From: Streptomyces sp. HUAS YS2
GTDB taxonomy: Bacteria; Actinomycetota; Actinomycetes; Streptomycetales; Streptomycetaceae
Assembly (NCBI RefSeq): GCF_033343995.1
Contig: NZ_CP137573.1
Coordinates: 496,001-560,000, forward strand
Reading direction: 5' to 3'
DNA: 64,000 nt
The stretch's first letter is position 1. Every line of letters begins with the position of its first letter. Position numbers and translations under genes: made by a program. Below the pieces are notes generated by a model. The model did not search any database and was not told the origin of the DNA. It worked only from the letters and a program-made list of their open reading frames with translations. Shown here in pieces: positions 24,638 to 33,737 of this stretch.

Positions 24638-24882
24638 GCACATCCTCCGGGCTGACGAGCGGAGCCAGATGAGGAGCGCGGCTGCGGTCACGCTGCCGAG
24701 GTAGACGCTCTACTGCGGCAGGGCGCTCAAGGACGGCCTGGAGGCCGGGAGCGGGCGGCTTCTGCCAGGGGATTCACGTGGACGGCGCGGGACCGCTGAC
24801 CCAAGGCATCGCCACCCCATTCAGCAGCGCCGCAACCAATGCCTCTGTGAGACTGACCGGTTGCCGGTCCTGGCTGAGCTCG
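24638..24882. other. Intergenic, nothing recognised
   Basis: No gene, repeat or strong hairpin seen. Confidence 0.4.
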
Positions 24883-25398
24883 TCACCAGCCCCAACGGCC
24901 TGTGCTGTCGATCGTGGTGGAAATGCCACCTGTACGGTGGGGGGACCGGCTTGTGTGGGTGGGGGTGCTGTGGCAGCGGGCGAGCTCTTTCGTGGCCCGG
25001 TGCAGGGCGAGCTCCATGGTGCGGGGCGTGGTCAGGGCGCAGCTGCCGTCGGGCGGTACGAGCCATCGCAGGCCTCCCCAGCGGCAGTGGGGGGCAGGGG
25101 CGGCGATCCATCCTCCCTGGGTGATGTGGCGGGTGCGGTCACCGACCCAGGTGGCCCCAGGGTCGGGAGGCAGGAAGAAACCGACCTCGCGTCGCCGGCC
25201 GTCCAGCAGCACAGGGCCGGGATCGACGCGAGGAGGGGCGGCGAGGATGTCCGCGGCGCGCAGGCCCAGGCACGCGGGAACGATCAGCACGTCCCATAGG
25301 CGTCCGGCAGCCAACAGATGGATGCCGGCGCCGCCGCGGCGGCAGTCGCGCTCATAGGCTTGCGGATCATTCAAGGGGCGGGCATATGCCGAACGCAC
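24883..25398 (-). CDS. Hypothetical protein
   Basis: 171 residues from GTG at 25398. It contains WDVLIVPACLGLRAADILAA, VGFFLPPDPGATWVGDRT and GLRWLVPPDGSCALTTPRTM, a pattern I associate with uncharacterised Streptomyces proteins that often accompany mobile regions. The last 25 residues are low-complexity Thr/Ser/Arg and may be read past the original end. No function assigned. Confidence 0.5.
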   Translation of the reverse strand: MRSAYARPLNDPQAYERDCRRGGAGIHLLAAGRLWDVLIVPACLGLRAADILAAPPRVDPGPVLLDGRRREVGFFLPPDPGATWVGDRTRHITQGGWIAAPAPHCRWGGLRWLVPPDGSCALTTPRTMELALHRATKELARCHSTPTHTSRSPHRTGGISTTIDSTGRWGW

Positions 25399-25934
25399 GC
25401 CCAGAACATGTATTCCACGGGAATGCTCAACCGAGCCACGGCCGAGGCCCTTACCAGCCCAATCCGACCCACGCGCGGGACAGAGGAGCGGGCAGGCCGG
25501 TTCGGCCGAGTTCCCCTATCTGGCGGAGCTGCCCACTCTTCGCGGTTTGGCCTCGGGGTGGGCGAGCTGGTCATCGCGGCCGACTCGGGACCCTTCCGCG
25601 CGTGCGGGGAGCAGGTCGTTGTCGTACTTCCGGCGCTCCGCCCAGCTCGCCCATCCCCGCGGGTGCAGGGAGCAGACCCGCCAGGTTCTGGGCACCGGGG
25701 TGGCTCAACCTCTACCGGTCGTCGCTGGCCCTGTTCGACACGCACGCCGCTGTGTTCCTGATCAGGGGTGAACGCCGCAGTCGAGCGCGCCGGCGATGAC
25801 GGTGAAGGCCAGGAAGTGCTCGGCCTGGCGCTCGCCGCAAGTACTCCAGCCATAGATCGTCATGTGCCCTGCTTGGGGCCGTCTGCCGGCGGAAACCAGG
25901 TGGCCTCGGCGCACCGTCTGAGTAGAGTCGGGCA
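25399..25934. other. Region without a firm gene
   Basis: Short frames such as one containing GWLNLYRSSLALFDTHAAVF near 25700-25770 look protein-like but are broken, suggesting eroded genes. No family could be named. Confidence 0.4.
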
Positions 25935-26486
25935 ATGCCTGAGTTGCAGCGATTGCACGCCGGCCATGCCCCGGCGGTCCTGGCCTTCGAGCGGGCGAAC
26001 CGCACCTACTTCGCTGCCTCGGTCCCCGACCGCGGCGACGACTACTTCGACCAGTTCACCGACCGGTACGACGCTTTGTTGGCTGAGCAGGAGGCAGGTA
26101 TCTGCGCCTTCCACGTGCTCGTCGCCGAGGACGGCTCGGTTCTCGGCAGGTTCAACCTGGTCGACATCGAGAACCACACTGCGGAACTCGGCTACCGGGT
26201 CGCTCAGCACGTCGCCGGCCGCGGCGTGGCGACCACAACCGTCCGGGAGCTGTGCCAACTAGCCTCGGCCCAGTATCGGTTGCGCGCACTGCGAGCGGCC
26301 ACCGTCCGGCAGAATGCCGCGTCCCAAAAGGTGCTGACAAAAGCCGGGTTCGTCCCTGTCGGCCCCGCCGACCCGGCCCATCTCGGCGGTAAGCCAGGCA
26401 CCTGGTATCAGCGCGACCTGGTGCACCCGATCTTGCCCGGAGGCCCACCGTGGGAAGGCCACGGCCATAGTCGATCGTCGGTGTGA
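25935..26486 (+). CDS. GNAT-family N-acetyltransferase (RimJ-like)
   Basis: 183 residues. AFHVLVAEDGSVLGRFNLV is the central strand pair. ELGYRVAQHVAGRGVATTTV carries the acetyl-CoA loop (Q/R-x-x-G-x-G/A), and LRAATVRQNAASQKVLTKAG is the RimI/RimJ signature, followed by GFVPVG. Acetylates an amine of unknown identity. The last 20 residues after WYQRDLVHP are low complexity. Confidence 0.85.
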   Translation: MPELQRLHAGHAPAVLAFERANRTYFAASVPDRGDDYFDQFTDRYDALLAEQEAGICAFHVLVAEDGSVLGRFNLVDIENHTAELGYRVAQHVAGRGVATTTVRELCQLASAQYRLRALRAATVRQNAASQKVLTKAGFVPVGPADPAHLGGKPGTWYQRDLVHPILPGGPPWEGHGHSRSSV

Positions 26487-27088
26487 GGACCCGGCCGGAG
26501 CAGCTGCCCGCCGCGTGCGACAAAGCGGGCCGCCATAGCTCGCGACGGGCCAGCCGGAGATGAGCAGCGGCAGGAAGGCTTAAGGCGCAGGCCGCCGTCA
26601 TCCGGGACCGACGGGCGGATGCTGCAGCGCTGGCGGTGCAGACGACGCCTCCCCGTTCGGCCTGCGGAGGTGCACCCAGCAAGACGCTCCAGCCCCTGCG
26701 AAGTCACCCACTGCCCAGAACCGCTTGCCAGAAGGCATCCCCCGCGTCCCCGCGCGGCTGAACAGTCGTTCGCGTACGCCTTCCGTCGGGCCGGCGTCCT
26801 CGCCGAGGCTCCAGCTGGCAGGGAGCCTCATTCGAACCATGCGGTATCCCTGCCCCCTTGTGGGTGAGGTTCGGGTCAGGGGTGTGTGTCGGCGCGGCTG
26901 CGACCCCGCCACGTTCTGATGCATTGCGGGTCGGACCGCGCGACTCGTCGCCCAGCATGCCGCTCTCCCTGCCGGCCGCGAGGAAGTCGCCCGCACCATG
27001 CTGCCGGGACGGCACCGGATGAGGGGCTGCGCAACCCGCAGCTCGGCGCTGAGGGACCTGTCCGCCTTGGCGCCGCGTGCAAGCGGGT
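26487..27088. other. 600-bp region without recognisable gene
   Basis: Open frames on both strands are compositionally biased and unmatched. No IS ends or RNA gene identified. Confidence 0.4.
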
Positions 27089-28426
27089 TCAGGTGGATGC
27101 GTCTTCGAGGGCAAGGCGCCGTACCGTGCACAGAGTCGATCGGAGGCTGTGCAGGTCGGTCGAGCCCAGCGCGAGGCGAATCGCCTGCGGCGTGTGAGCC
27201 GAGGTGGTGAACGGCTCCGCCGTGGTGACCGAGATGCGGTGACGCGCGAGGGTGGCCGTCAGGCGGTCGGCGCGTGCGTCGTCGGGCAGCGGCACCCAGG
27301 TGAAGTAGGACGAGGGATGGCCGACCAGCGGTAGCCCTGCCAGTTCGTGCACAGCGATGGCCTGGCGGGCCTTGGCATCGTCTCGCTTCTGCGCCTCCAA
27401 CTGGTCCACCGTGCCGTCGTCGAGCCAGCGGCAAGCGATCGCCGTGGTCAGGGCCGGGGTGTTCCAGGTGGTCGCTCGGATCGCGCGTTCGAGTAGCGGC
27501 ACCGTGGTCGGCGGGGCAAGGACGAATCCCACCCGCAGGCCCGTGGCGACGCTCTTGGACAGCCCTGAGACGTAGACGGTGATGTCCGGTGCGGTCGCCA
27601 CCAGCGGCGGTGGGGGGTTTTCGACCAGGTAGGCGTACGAGGCGTCTTCGATGATGAGCACGCCGTGCTGTCGGGCGATCCTGATCAGGCGGGCCCGATC
27701 GGTTTCCGTCATGACCCAGCCCAGGGGGTTGTGCAGGGTCGGCATGGTGTAGACCGCACGCACCGGTCGGGTAGCGCACAGCTTCTCCAGAGCTTCGAGG
27801 TCTGGCCCGTCGGCGGTGGTGGGGATGGGCTCCAGGTCGAGGCGGAAGGCGTGCGCAAGCACCTTGAAGCCGGGATAGGTGAGGGCATCGACCGCGACGA
27901 CGTCGCCGGCATTGAGCGTGGCCATGACCGTGACGGCCAGGCCGTGCTGCGCACCGTTGACGACAAGGACTCGGTCCGCGTCAGCCGTGATTCCCCGGCG
28001 CCCCAGGTGCCGTCCGATCGAGGCCCTGTCCTGGGGTCGGCCTGAGTGCGGCTGATAGCGCAGCAGCGAGTCGAGGTCACCGGAGACGGCCACTTCCCGT
28101 AGGGCCTGGCGCAGGAGGCCGGCCTGGCCGGGCAGCGACGGGTAGTTGAAGTTGAGGTCGACTGCGTCCGTGGCGACGAGCTGCCGGTCGATGCCGTGGC
28201 CGGGTGGAACCGCGAGGTCGCGCACGAACGTGCCGCGGCCCTGCTCCCGGCTGACCAGGCCCATGGCCTCCAGTTCGGCGTACACCCGCGTCGCGGTCAC
28301 CACCGCGACCCCCTCACGGGCGGCCAGCGCCCGGTGGGTCGGCAACCTCGCGCCCGCCGCGAGTCGCCCCGTCCGGATGTCGGAGGCGAATGCGTCGACC
28401 AGAGCTTTGTAGCGCGGGACTGCCAT
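27089..28426 (-). CDS. MocR/PdxR-type GntR regulator with aminotransferase domain
   Basis: 445 residues from ATG at 28426. The N-terminal wHTH is LPTHRALAAREGVAVVTATR followed by GLVSREQGRGTFV. The C-terminal fold-type I aminotransferase domain has VLVVNGAQHGLAVTV, the Asp in IIEDASYAYL and the PLP-Lys in VSGLSKSVATGLRVGF. Such regulators sense PLP or amino compounds. It is divergent from the DJ-1-like gene at 28521 with 94 bp between, the usual regulator-target arrangement. An in-frame ATG at 28444 is an alternative start. Confidence 0.85.
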   Translation of the reverse strand: MAVPRYKALVDAFASDIRTGRLAAGARLPTHRALAAREGVAVVTATRVYAELEAMGLVSREQGRGTFVRDLAVPPGHGIDRQLVATDAVDLNFNYPSLPGQAGLLRQALREVAVSGDLDSLLRYQPHSGRPQDRASIGRHLGRRGITADADRVLVVNGAQHGLAVTVMATLNAGDVVAVDALTYPGFKVLAHAFRLDLEPIPTTADGPDLEALEKLCATRPVRAVYTMPTLHNPLGWVMTETDRARLIRIARQHGVLIIEDASYAYLVENPPPPLVATAPDITVYVSGLSKSVATGLRVGFVLAPPTTVPLLERAIRATTWNTPALTTAIACRWLDDGTVDQLEAQKRDDAKARQAIAVHELAGLPLVGHPSSYFTWVPLPDDARADRLTATLARHRISVTTAEPFTTSAHTPQAIRLALGSTDLHSLRSTLCTVRRLALEDAST

Positions 28427-28520
28427 GGACCGAAGTGTACCCATGACAATTCTTTGACTGTCCTGCTCGTGGGTCCGTACCGTCCAGGTCAGTCCACACC
28501 CGCCTGGAAGGACAGCCGCC
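28427..28520 (+). promoter_or_regulatory. Shared promoter region of the MocR/DJ-1 pair
   Basis: On the plus strand TTGACT, an 18-base spacer and TACCGT form a reasonable sigma-70-like promoter for the DJ-1-like gene, in about 28453-28482. GGAAGG precedes the start. Confidence 0.45.
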
Positions 28521-29144
28521 ATGCACATCGCCATCCTCACCTTCGAGGGGTACAACGAGCTCGACTCCCTGATCGCGCTCGGAGTGCTCAACCGGATCAA
28601 GGCGGACGACTGGCGCGTCACCATCGCCACCCCCAGCCCCAAGGTGACGTCCATGAACGGGGTGGTCATCGAGCAGATGTCCACCTTGGAGGAGGCGTGC
28701 ACCGCTGACGCGGTCATCATCGGCAGCGGCATCGCCACCCGTGAGGTCGTCGAAGATCCGGCGATCATGAGTGTCCTGCGGGGCCTGGACCCCTCGCGCC
28801 AACTCATCGCGGCACAGTGCTCCGGCGCGCTCGTACTGGCAAGGCTCGGGCTGCTCAACGACATCCCCGCCTGCACCGACCTGATCACCAAGCCCTGGGT
28901 CATCGCGGCCGGCGTCGAGGTGCTCAACCAGCCCTTCTACGCCAAGGGCAACATCGCCACCGCCGGCGGCTGCCTGGCTTCGCATTACCTCGCCGCCTGG
29001 ATCATCACCCGGCTGAAAGGCAAGGACGCTGCCGAGGGTGCATTGCACTACGTCGCCCCGGTCGGCGAGAAGGAGGAGTACATCGAGCGTGCCTGGCGCA
29101 ACATCACCCCCTACCTGCCCACCCCCAGGCCGACGCTCGTCTGA
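28521..29144 (+). CDS. DJ-1/PfpI family protein
   Basis: 207 residues. HIAILTFEGYNELDSLIALG opens the class I amidotransferase-like fold. The nucleophile elbow is LIAAQCSGALVLARLGLL with Cys at about residue 99, and GGCLASHYLAAWIITRL carries a His close to the site. Related proteins are glyoxalase III-like enzymes, chaperones or isonitrile hydratases; sequence alone does not decide. Probably controlled by the divergent MocR regulator. Confidence 0.85.
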   Translation: MHIAILTFEGYNELDSLIALGVLNRIKADDWRVTIATPSPKVTSMNGVVIEQMSTLEEACTADAVIIGSGIATREVVEDPAIMSVLRGLDPSRQLIAAQCSGALVLARLGLLNDIPACTDLITKPWVIAAGVEVLNQPFYAKGNIATAGGCLASHYLAAWIITRLKGKDAAEGALHYVAPVGEKEEYIERAWRNITPYLPTPRPTLV

Positions 29145-29148
29145 GGCT

Positions 29149-29427
29149 TCACACCGGGCCTTCAGCCCCTCCGGCGGCTCGACGGCTCGCTGCTTCCCGG
29201 CGGCGTGAGTGGGCGTCGCAGGGGCAGCAAGCCTGCTCGCCGTCGTCGTTCCAGCGAGCCTGACCGCCCGCCCAGGCCGCTTTCAGCCTCCGTAGAGACG
29301 GACTACAGCCAGGACACGACGGGCACCAGCCGAACCGGCCCGTCCCACCGCCGCCTCCCCAGCTCCCTCCTCCCCCGCCTCCCCTGCTCCCTCCTCCTCC
29401 GCCGCCGTCGGACGAGCGGTAGAACCC
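29149..29427. other. Intergenic with long pyrimidine-rich tract
   Basis: At 29336-29405 the plus strand is C/T-rich with CCTCC repeats; the opposite strand would read as Gly-rich peptide runs. I see no ribosome site or conserved protein, so I treat it as low-complexity DNA between genes. Confidence 0.4.
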
Positions 29428-29760
29428 GTGAACGCACGCCTGCCTGGCACCGTTGGCACCGCGCCGGAGGACTTCGTCAACGGGCTGCTCACCGCCATCG
29501 CCGAGCAGCTCGGCGAGCCGATGCCCCGCTGCCCGACGCGCTGCAGCGCGCGCTCCGCGCACTTCCGCGGCACCTGTTCCTACCCGACCGGATCCGTTCT
29601 CGCCTTCGATGCGCACGCGCCGGGGCCCTGCCCGGTGGGCTGGTACACGATCACGCGCGGCTGGTCCGCCGCCATGCCGAGAGTCTGCGCCTCGATCCGC
29701 CCCGACGTATCCGGACTCCATCCGGGCACGCGCAGCTACGACGCGGGGTGTCCCCGGTGA
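29428..29760 (+). pseudogene. Isoaspartyl-methyltransferase-like N-terminal fragment, frameshifted
   Basis: From GTG at 29428 one frame gives FVNGLLTAIAEQLGEPM, and from about 29525 a second frame continues PLPDALQRALRALPRHLFLP, ending DRIR. The joined sequence resembles the N-terminus of protein-L-isoaspartate O-methyltransferase-like proteins (xRAFRAVPRHLFVPD). The SAM-binding core does not follow. A truncated relic. Confidence 0.5.
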
Positions 29761-29918
29761 CGCGGGGTGTCCCCGGTACTGGTCACGGACCGCGCAGTCG
29801 GGCGTCGCCTGCTGGTGGTCGTCGGAGCCTGTTGTGGGCAGTCGCATGGGTACAGAGCGCTGGCCGGCGCGAGACGCGCCGGCGTTCCCCGGCTCCACCG
29901 GGAAAGGAGGTCCTGGTC

Positions 29919-31079
29919 ATGGTGGCGAGCAACGGCTTCCTGGCCGACCTGGTGACTCGCTCGCAGCTGGTCTCGGGCCGTGATCTTGCCGGACTGGTCT
30001 TCGACGCCGGTCAGAGCGTGGGCCTGACAGCCACCGGCGTGTACGTCACCGACCTGCAGCAGACGCGGCTCATCGCCCTTCCGCAGCCCGTTCCCGCCGG
30101 GGAGCCCACCCTGGACATCGACTCCTCCCTGGCCGGGCTGGCCTATCGGCTGGAGCGTACCCACCTGACGCAGGACGGCACGACGGCGTGGATCCCTATG
30201 GTCGACGGCGTCGAGCGCCTGGGCGTGCTCAAAGCCCGCGGCCCCGACCTGTCCGTCGCCGACTGCGAGGCACTGGCAGGAGTCACCGCGCTGCTGCTCG
30301 TCTCGAAGTCGTCCCACAGTGAGGTGCTCGTCGAAGCCGAGCGCCGCCAGCCGATGACCGTCCAGGCCGAACTGCTGTGGGCCTTCCTCCCGCCGCGCAC
30401 CATCGGCACCGCCCTGGCCACCTCGACCGCCGTGCTGGAGCCCGCCTACAGCGCCGGCGGCGACGCGTTCGATCACAGCTTCACCGCCGACGGGCTGCAC
30501 CTGACGCTCCTGGACGCCATGGGCCACGACCTCGCCTCCGGCGGAGCCAGCGCCGCCGGGCTGGCAGCCTGCCGCGCCACCCGGCGCTCCGGCGGCAGCC
30601 TCACCGACATCGTCACCGAGATCGACCGGATCCTGGACGAGTGGTTCACCGACCGGCTCATGACCGCGATCATCGCCGACCTCGATCTCACCGACGGCAC
30701 CCTGACCTGGGTCAACTGCGCGCATCCCCCGCCCCTGCTCGTACGCGACAGGCAGATCCTGCACATACTTGAACGCGAACCCAACCTGCCGTTGGGCTGG
30801 AACTTCCACAGCCACACCCCGCCCACCACGCACCGCGCCCGGCTCCAGCCCGGCGACCGCATCCTGCTCTACAGCGACGGCGTCACCGAGGCCCGCTCGC
30901 CCCAAGGCGACCTGTTCGGCGAACAGCGTCTCGCCGACACCGTCATCCGCGCCATGGCCGCCGGCGAACCCGCCCCCGAAGCCCTGCGACGGCTCCTGCA
31001 GCAACTCAAGCGCCACCAGGAGCACAAGCTGTCCGACGACGCCACCATCGTCATGGCCGAATGGCACCCCACCCCGTAG
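29919..31079 (+). CDS. PP2C-type (RsbU/SpoIIE) Ser/Thr phosphatase with GAF-like sensor
   Basis: 386 residues, ATG at 29919 with AAAGGAGG upstream. The N-terminal 150 residues look like a degenerate GAF domain. The phosphatase domain starts near LLWAFLPPRTIG and has YSAGGDAFDHSF (first metal-binding Asp), LLDAMGHDLASGGASAAGLA (second), VNCAHPPPLLV, DRILLYSDGVTEARSPQGDL and KLSDDATIVM. These are the motifs of RsbU-type phosphatases that control sigma factors through anti-anti-sigma proteins. No such partner is in the window. Confidence 0.85.
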   Translation: MVASNGFLADLVTRSQLVSGRDLAGLVFDAGQSVGLTATGVYVTDLQQTRLIALPQPVPAGEPTLDIDSSLAGLAYRLERTHLTQDGTTAWIPMVDGVERLGVLKARGPDLSVADCEALAGVTALLLVSKSSHSEVLVEAERRQPMTVQAELLWAFLPPRTIGTALATSTAVLEPAYSAGGDAFDHSFTADGLHLTLLDAMGHDLASGGASAAGLAACRATRRSGGSLTDIVTEIDRILDEWFTDRLMTAIIADLDLTDGTLTWVNCAHPPPLLVRDRQILHILEREPNLPLGWNFHSHTPPTTHRARLQPGDRILLYSDGVTEARSPQGDLFGEQRLADTVIRAMAAGEPAPEALRRLLQQLKRHQEHKLSDDATIVMAEWHPTP

Positions 31080-31294
31080 CAAGGCCCCGCTCACACCAGC
31101 CCAGCGCGTCGCAGGCATCACCTGCAAAGGTCGGTCGGCAGGTCCGCCTGCACGCCCTCGCCACCAAGAACTCACTGCGGCAGCATCTGGCCGGAGGACG
31201 AGGCTCACTCCGAGCTCTTACCGGTGGATCGAGGCGGGGAGTCCCGGTTGCCCAGGTCCCGAGGACAAGGTCTCGAATGGGGTGTGCCCGCAGG

Positions 31295-32162
31295 TCATCG
31301 GAGCTTGCCTGGTGCGGCGGTTGGGAAGTCGTGTGCGAGACCTTCGCGGTAGCTCGGCAGGGCGGGGCTCCAACCGAGTTCGGCCTTCGCCTTGGCGTTG
31401 CTCACGCGCAGGGAGGTGTCGATCATGAGGCTGGCGAAGTAGGGGGCCGTCAGCCGGATCATCCAGCCGGGCAGGGCGCGCGGCGGTCTGGTGCCCGCCG
31501 CTCGGGCGTGCGCGTGGAACATCTCTCCCCACGTGGCCGGGAAGTCGTCGACTACGTTGTACGCCTGCCCGGCGGTGGCCTTGCCGATCGCGGCCACCGT
31601 GGCCGCCGCGGCGTCGGCGAGGTGGATCCACGCCATGGTGCCGCCACCGCCGCGCGGCACGGGCAGCTTCCCGGCCCTCAGCGCGGTAACGAAACCTTGT
31701 GAGGCGTCCAGGCCGTAGAACGCGCCGTAGCGCAACGCGATGCCCTCGATGCCAGCAGCCCCGAAGACCTGCTGCTCCGTGGCGTGCAGAGCGGCCACGG
31801 CCGGATCGGTCCTGTCGCCGCGAGGCCGGCCGAAGGCGTCGGACTCGGTGAGCGGCCGGGGACCTTTTTCCGTGTAGCCGTAGCCGGGGACCATCGACTG
31901 TGTGAGGAAACGGTGCGCACCGGTGGGCCGGGCCGCCTCCAGCAGGTGCGCCGTTCCGGTGGTACGCAGCTTGTTGGTCAGCTCCATGTCGGCGTACTTC
32001 GCGGGCGGCTTGCTCAACGCCGTGAGCTCGTGGATCACGACGTCGACGGCCAGTCCGTCCACGGCGCGCAACAGCTCGTCGCGTCGCAGCACGTCGGCGA
32101 CGACCACGTCGGCGCCCGGAACGATGGCGCCGGACCGTCGGGTGACGGCGACGACCTGGTGA
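31295..32162 (-). pseudogene. NAD(P)-dependent epimerase lacking its Rossmann N-terminus
   Basis: The frame begins HQVVAVTRRSG and continues ADVVVADVLRRDELLRAV, TNKLRTTGTAHLLEAARPTG, LRYGAFYGLDASQGFV and AYNVVDDFPATWGEMF, typical of extended SDR/epimerases. The G-x-x-G-x-x-G nucleotide loop that should come first is missing, as a deletion fused this gene to the start of an oxidoreductase at about 32156-32168. An internal GTG at 32107 could still start a truncated protein, but NAD binding would be lost. Confidence 0.75.
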
Positions 32163-32315
32163 CTGGTGCATCCGCAGCCGCTCGACGAACCGGCCGGACG
32201 GGTTGACCAGGGTGATCTCCACGCCGGTCCGGCGGGTGCGGTGGGCCAGTCGGATCGCGCTGAACATCCCCGTGTAGCCGGCGCCGAGAACGACGATGCG
32301 GTGGCCGGTGCTCAT
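32156..32315 (-). pseudogene. N-terminal fragment of an FAD-dependent (NDH-2-like) oxidoreductase
   Basis: From ATG at 32315 the product starts MSTGHRIVVLGAGYTGMFSA, an FAD-binding G-x-G-x-x-G strand-turn-helix, then VEITLVNPSGRFVERLRMHQ. This is the opening of Streptomyces NADH dehydrogenase-like flavoproteins. After RMHQ the sequence becomes epimerase sequence in another frame. Confidence 0.75.
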
Positions 32316-32383
32316 ATCGGTCTCCCTGGGTCGGGCACCGGCCTCGGTGCCGGTGACGCCCATGGGACAAGCGACCCCCGCCG

Positions 32384-32421
32384 GATGTGACATGGCCCGA
32401 TGTGTCCTGCGTCACATCGGG
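32384..32421. promoter_or_regulatory. Palindromic operator-like element
   Basis: CCCGATGTG (32396-32404) and CACATCGGG (32413-32421) form a perfect 9-bp inverted repeat, and GATGTGAC (32384-32391) pairs with GTCACATC (32411-32418). The nested dyads lie just upstream of the oxidoreductase fragment start and look like a regulator-binding site left from its promoter. Confidence 0.5.
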
Positions 32422-32518
32422 GCAGGTGTCGCGGCGGGCCGTCATCCGAACCGCCCCAGTCGGCGCGGCTCCCACGTCGAAGGGGTGCGATCCGATCGGC
32501 CGGTCCGCTTCCACGCGG

Positions 32519-32616
32519 CCTGACACCTCAACCGATCCTGTGTCCGTGCCGACGATTAGTGTTCGTCAGCATGCGCGAGCTGGGAGGGGCAGTCATGGCT
32601 GAGGATCCGATCGACC
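32519..32616 (+). repeat. Inverted duplicate, copy 2 (98 bp)
   Basis: Partner of 23240-23335 in opposite orientation. Here it forms the natural promoter and start of the intact gene at 32595, so this is likely the source copy. Confidence 0.85.
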
Positions 32617-33023
32617 TGATCCGCCTCGAGGGGGATGGCAATAGCGTCATTCTCCGGATCACGGGGAAGGAGGAGCGGAAGCGTCCCACCGAGGCAGACG
32701 CCCTGGTCGGAGAGTTCCTGGTCGATACGCCCTTCGTCCGTGGCGCCCTCAAGACCTGGGTCTTCCCCGAGGACCTGCGACAGTGGCAGCAGGCCCTGGA
32801 TTCGCTCGACGCAGGACAGGACATCGCCTGGCGCGAGGGGAAACGCGCTCCGTGGCTGTTCATCGAACTTGACGAGGACGATGACCGGTGCCAGGTCACG
32901 ATCAAGGACAGCTCAATGTCCATGACGACGGTGACGGTCACCGTCCCACTGGCCGATGCCTGGTTCGACGACGCATACCGACGCCTTGACTTGGTCTGGG
33001 AGACCTGGCACATGGCCGACTGA
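32595..33023 (+). CDS. DUF5959-like protein
   Basis: 142 residues, ATG at 32595 after GGGAGGGG. DLIRLEGDGNSVILRITGK opens the protein, then LVDTPFVRGALKTWVFPEDL and APWLFIELDEDDDRCQVTI. The composition is acidic and beta-rich. It resembles a Streptomyces family of unknown function. A truncated duplicate of its first codons lies 9.3 kb away in inverse orientation. Confidence 0.65.
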   Translation: MAEDPIDLIRLEGDGNSVILRITGKEERKRPTEADALVGEFLVDTPFVRGALKTWVFPEDLRQWQQALDSLDAGQDIAWREGKRAPWLFIELDEDDDRCQVTIKDSSMSMTTVTVTVPLADAWFDDAYRRLDLVWETWHMAD

Positions 33024-33123
33024 CCCATGGCCAACGAAGGAGATCGCCAGCCTCATCGGGATAGGGGCTCGCCATCGCTCGATCCACAGGTCTTGACTAT
33101 TGATCCGGTGAAGGGCAGGTGCA

Positions 33124-33597
33124 GTGGACATCACGGTGCAGTGGATCAAGACGTCCTGGACGAAGCAGTCCCGGGGCGGGGAGGCCGCTGCCCGCAGGAA
33201 CGCGGTGCCGGTCGGCTTCTCGTTGCCTCAGGTGCCCTCTGGGTTTGCCCACTTCGTCAACATGTCCGAGTGTGACGGCTTCGAGCCGCGTCCGAGCCAG
33301 AAGGACCTTCGTGAGATCGGTGTCAGCCTGCGGGACGAAGGTGATCGGCTCCGAGTGCTCGCTCGTGTGGAGCCGCTCTTCGGGTTGCCGCCTCGGCCGC
33401 GCAGGCCGCCGGCGGTTCGGCTGCTTCCCGGGCAGTGGGTCCGCTGGCAGTTGAACTACCGGTTCACCAGCGCACTGGGAATTCGCGGTTGGTCGTACTG
33501 GCTCGACACGTTCAACATCGCTTACGGCCCCGTCGGCCAGGATGTCTTCCTGTCGGAGCCGACCATGAACGTCGATGAATGCGGGCCCCTTCGATAG
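33124..33597 (+). CDS. Hypothetical protein
   Basis: 157 residues from GTG at 33124. Recognisable stretches are PVGFSLPQVPSGFAHFVNM and PGQWVRWQLNYRFTSALGI, then WSYWLDTFNIAYG near the C-terminus. Trp/Tyr-rich and probably beta-structured, with no membrane segment. Not recognised. Confidence 0.55.
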   Translation: MDITVQWIKTSWTKQSRGGEAAARRNAVPVGFSLPQVPSGFAHFVNMSECDGFEPRPSQKDLREIGVSLRDEGDRLRVLARVEPLFGLPPRPRRPPAVRLLPGQWVRWQLNYRFTSALGIRGWSYWLDTFNIAYGPVGQDVFLSEPTMNVDECGPLR

Positions 33598-33737
33598 CTC
33601 GGGCTGACTCGCTCAGACAGACAATCGCTCCTCCCCGGCCGCCAGCCCGGACAGCCCTCGAATCCGGGATCCCGTACGCCGAGGACGTGCCGGGCGGCTC
33701 CCCCTTCCGCAAGGTTCCGAACGACGAATGGAGCAGC

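Noticed and set aside
29149..29427. Minus-strand Gly-run ORF (repeats of GGGGGGS with a Cys-containing tail) as a possible RiPP or glycine-rich protein
   Set aside because: It is the complement of a C/T-rich tract, has no ribosome site or start near the Gly runs, and no maturation genes are adjacent.
29205..29918. Long N-terminal extension of the RsbU-type phosphatase
   Set aside because: The extension is Arg/Pro-rich, overlaps the methyltransferase relic, and a strong AAAGGAGG site precedes the ATG at 29919.
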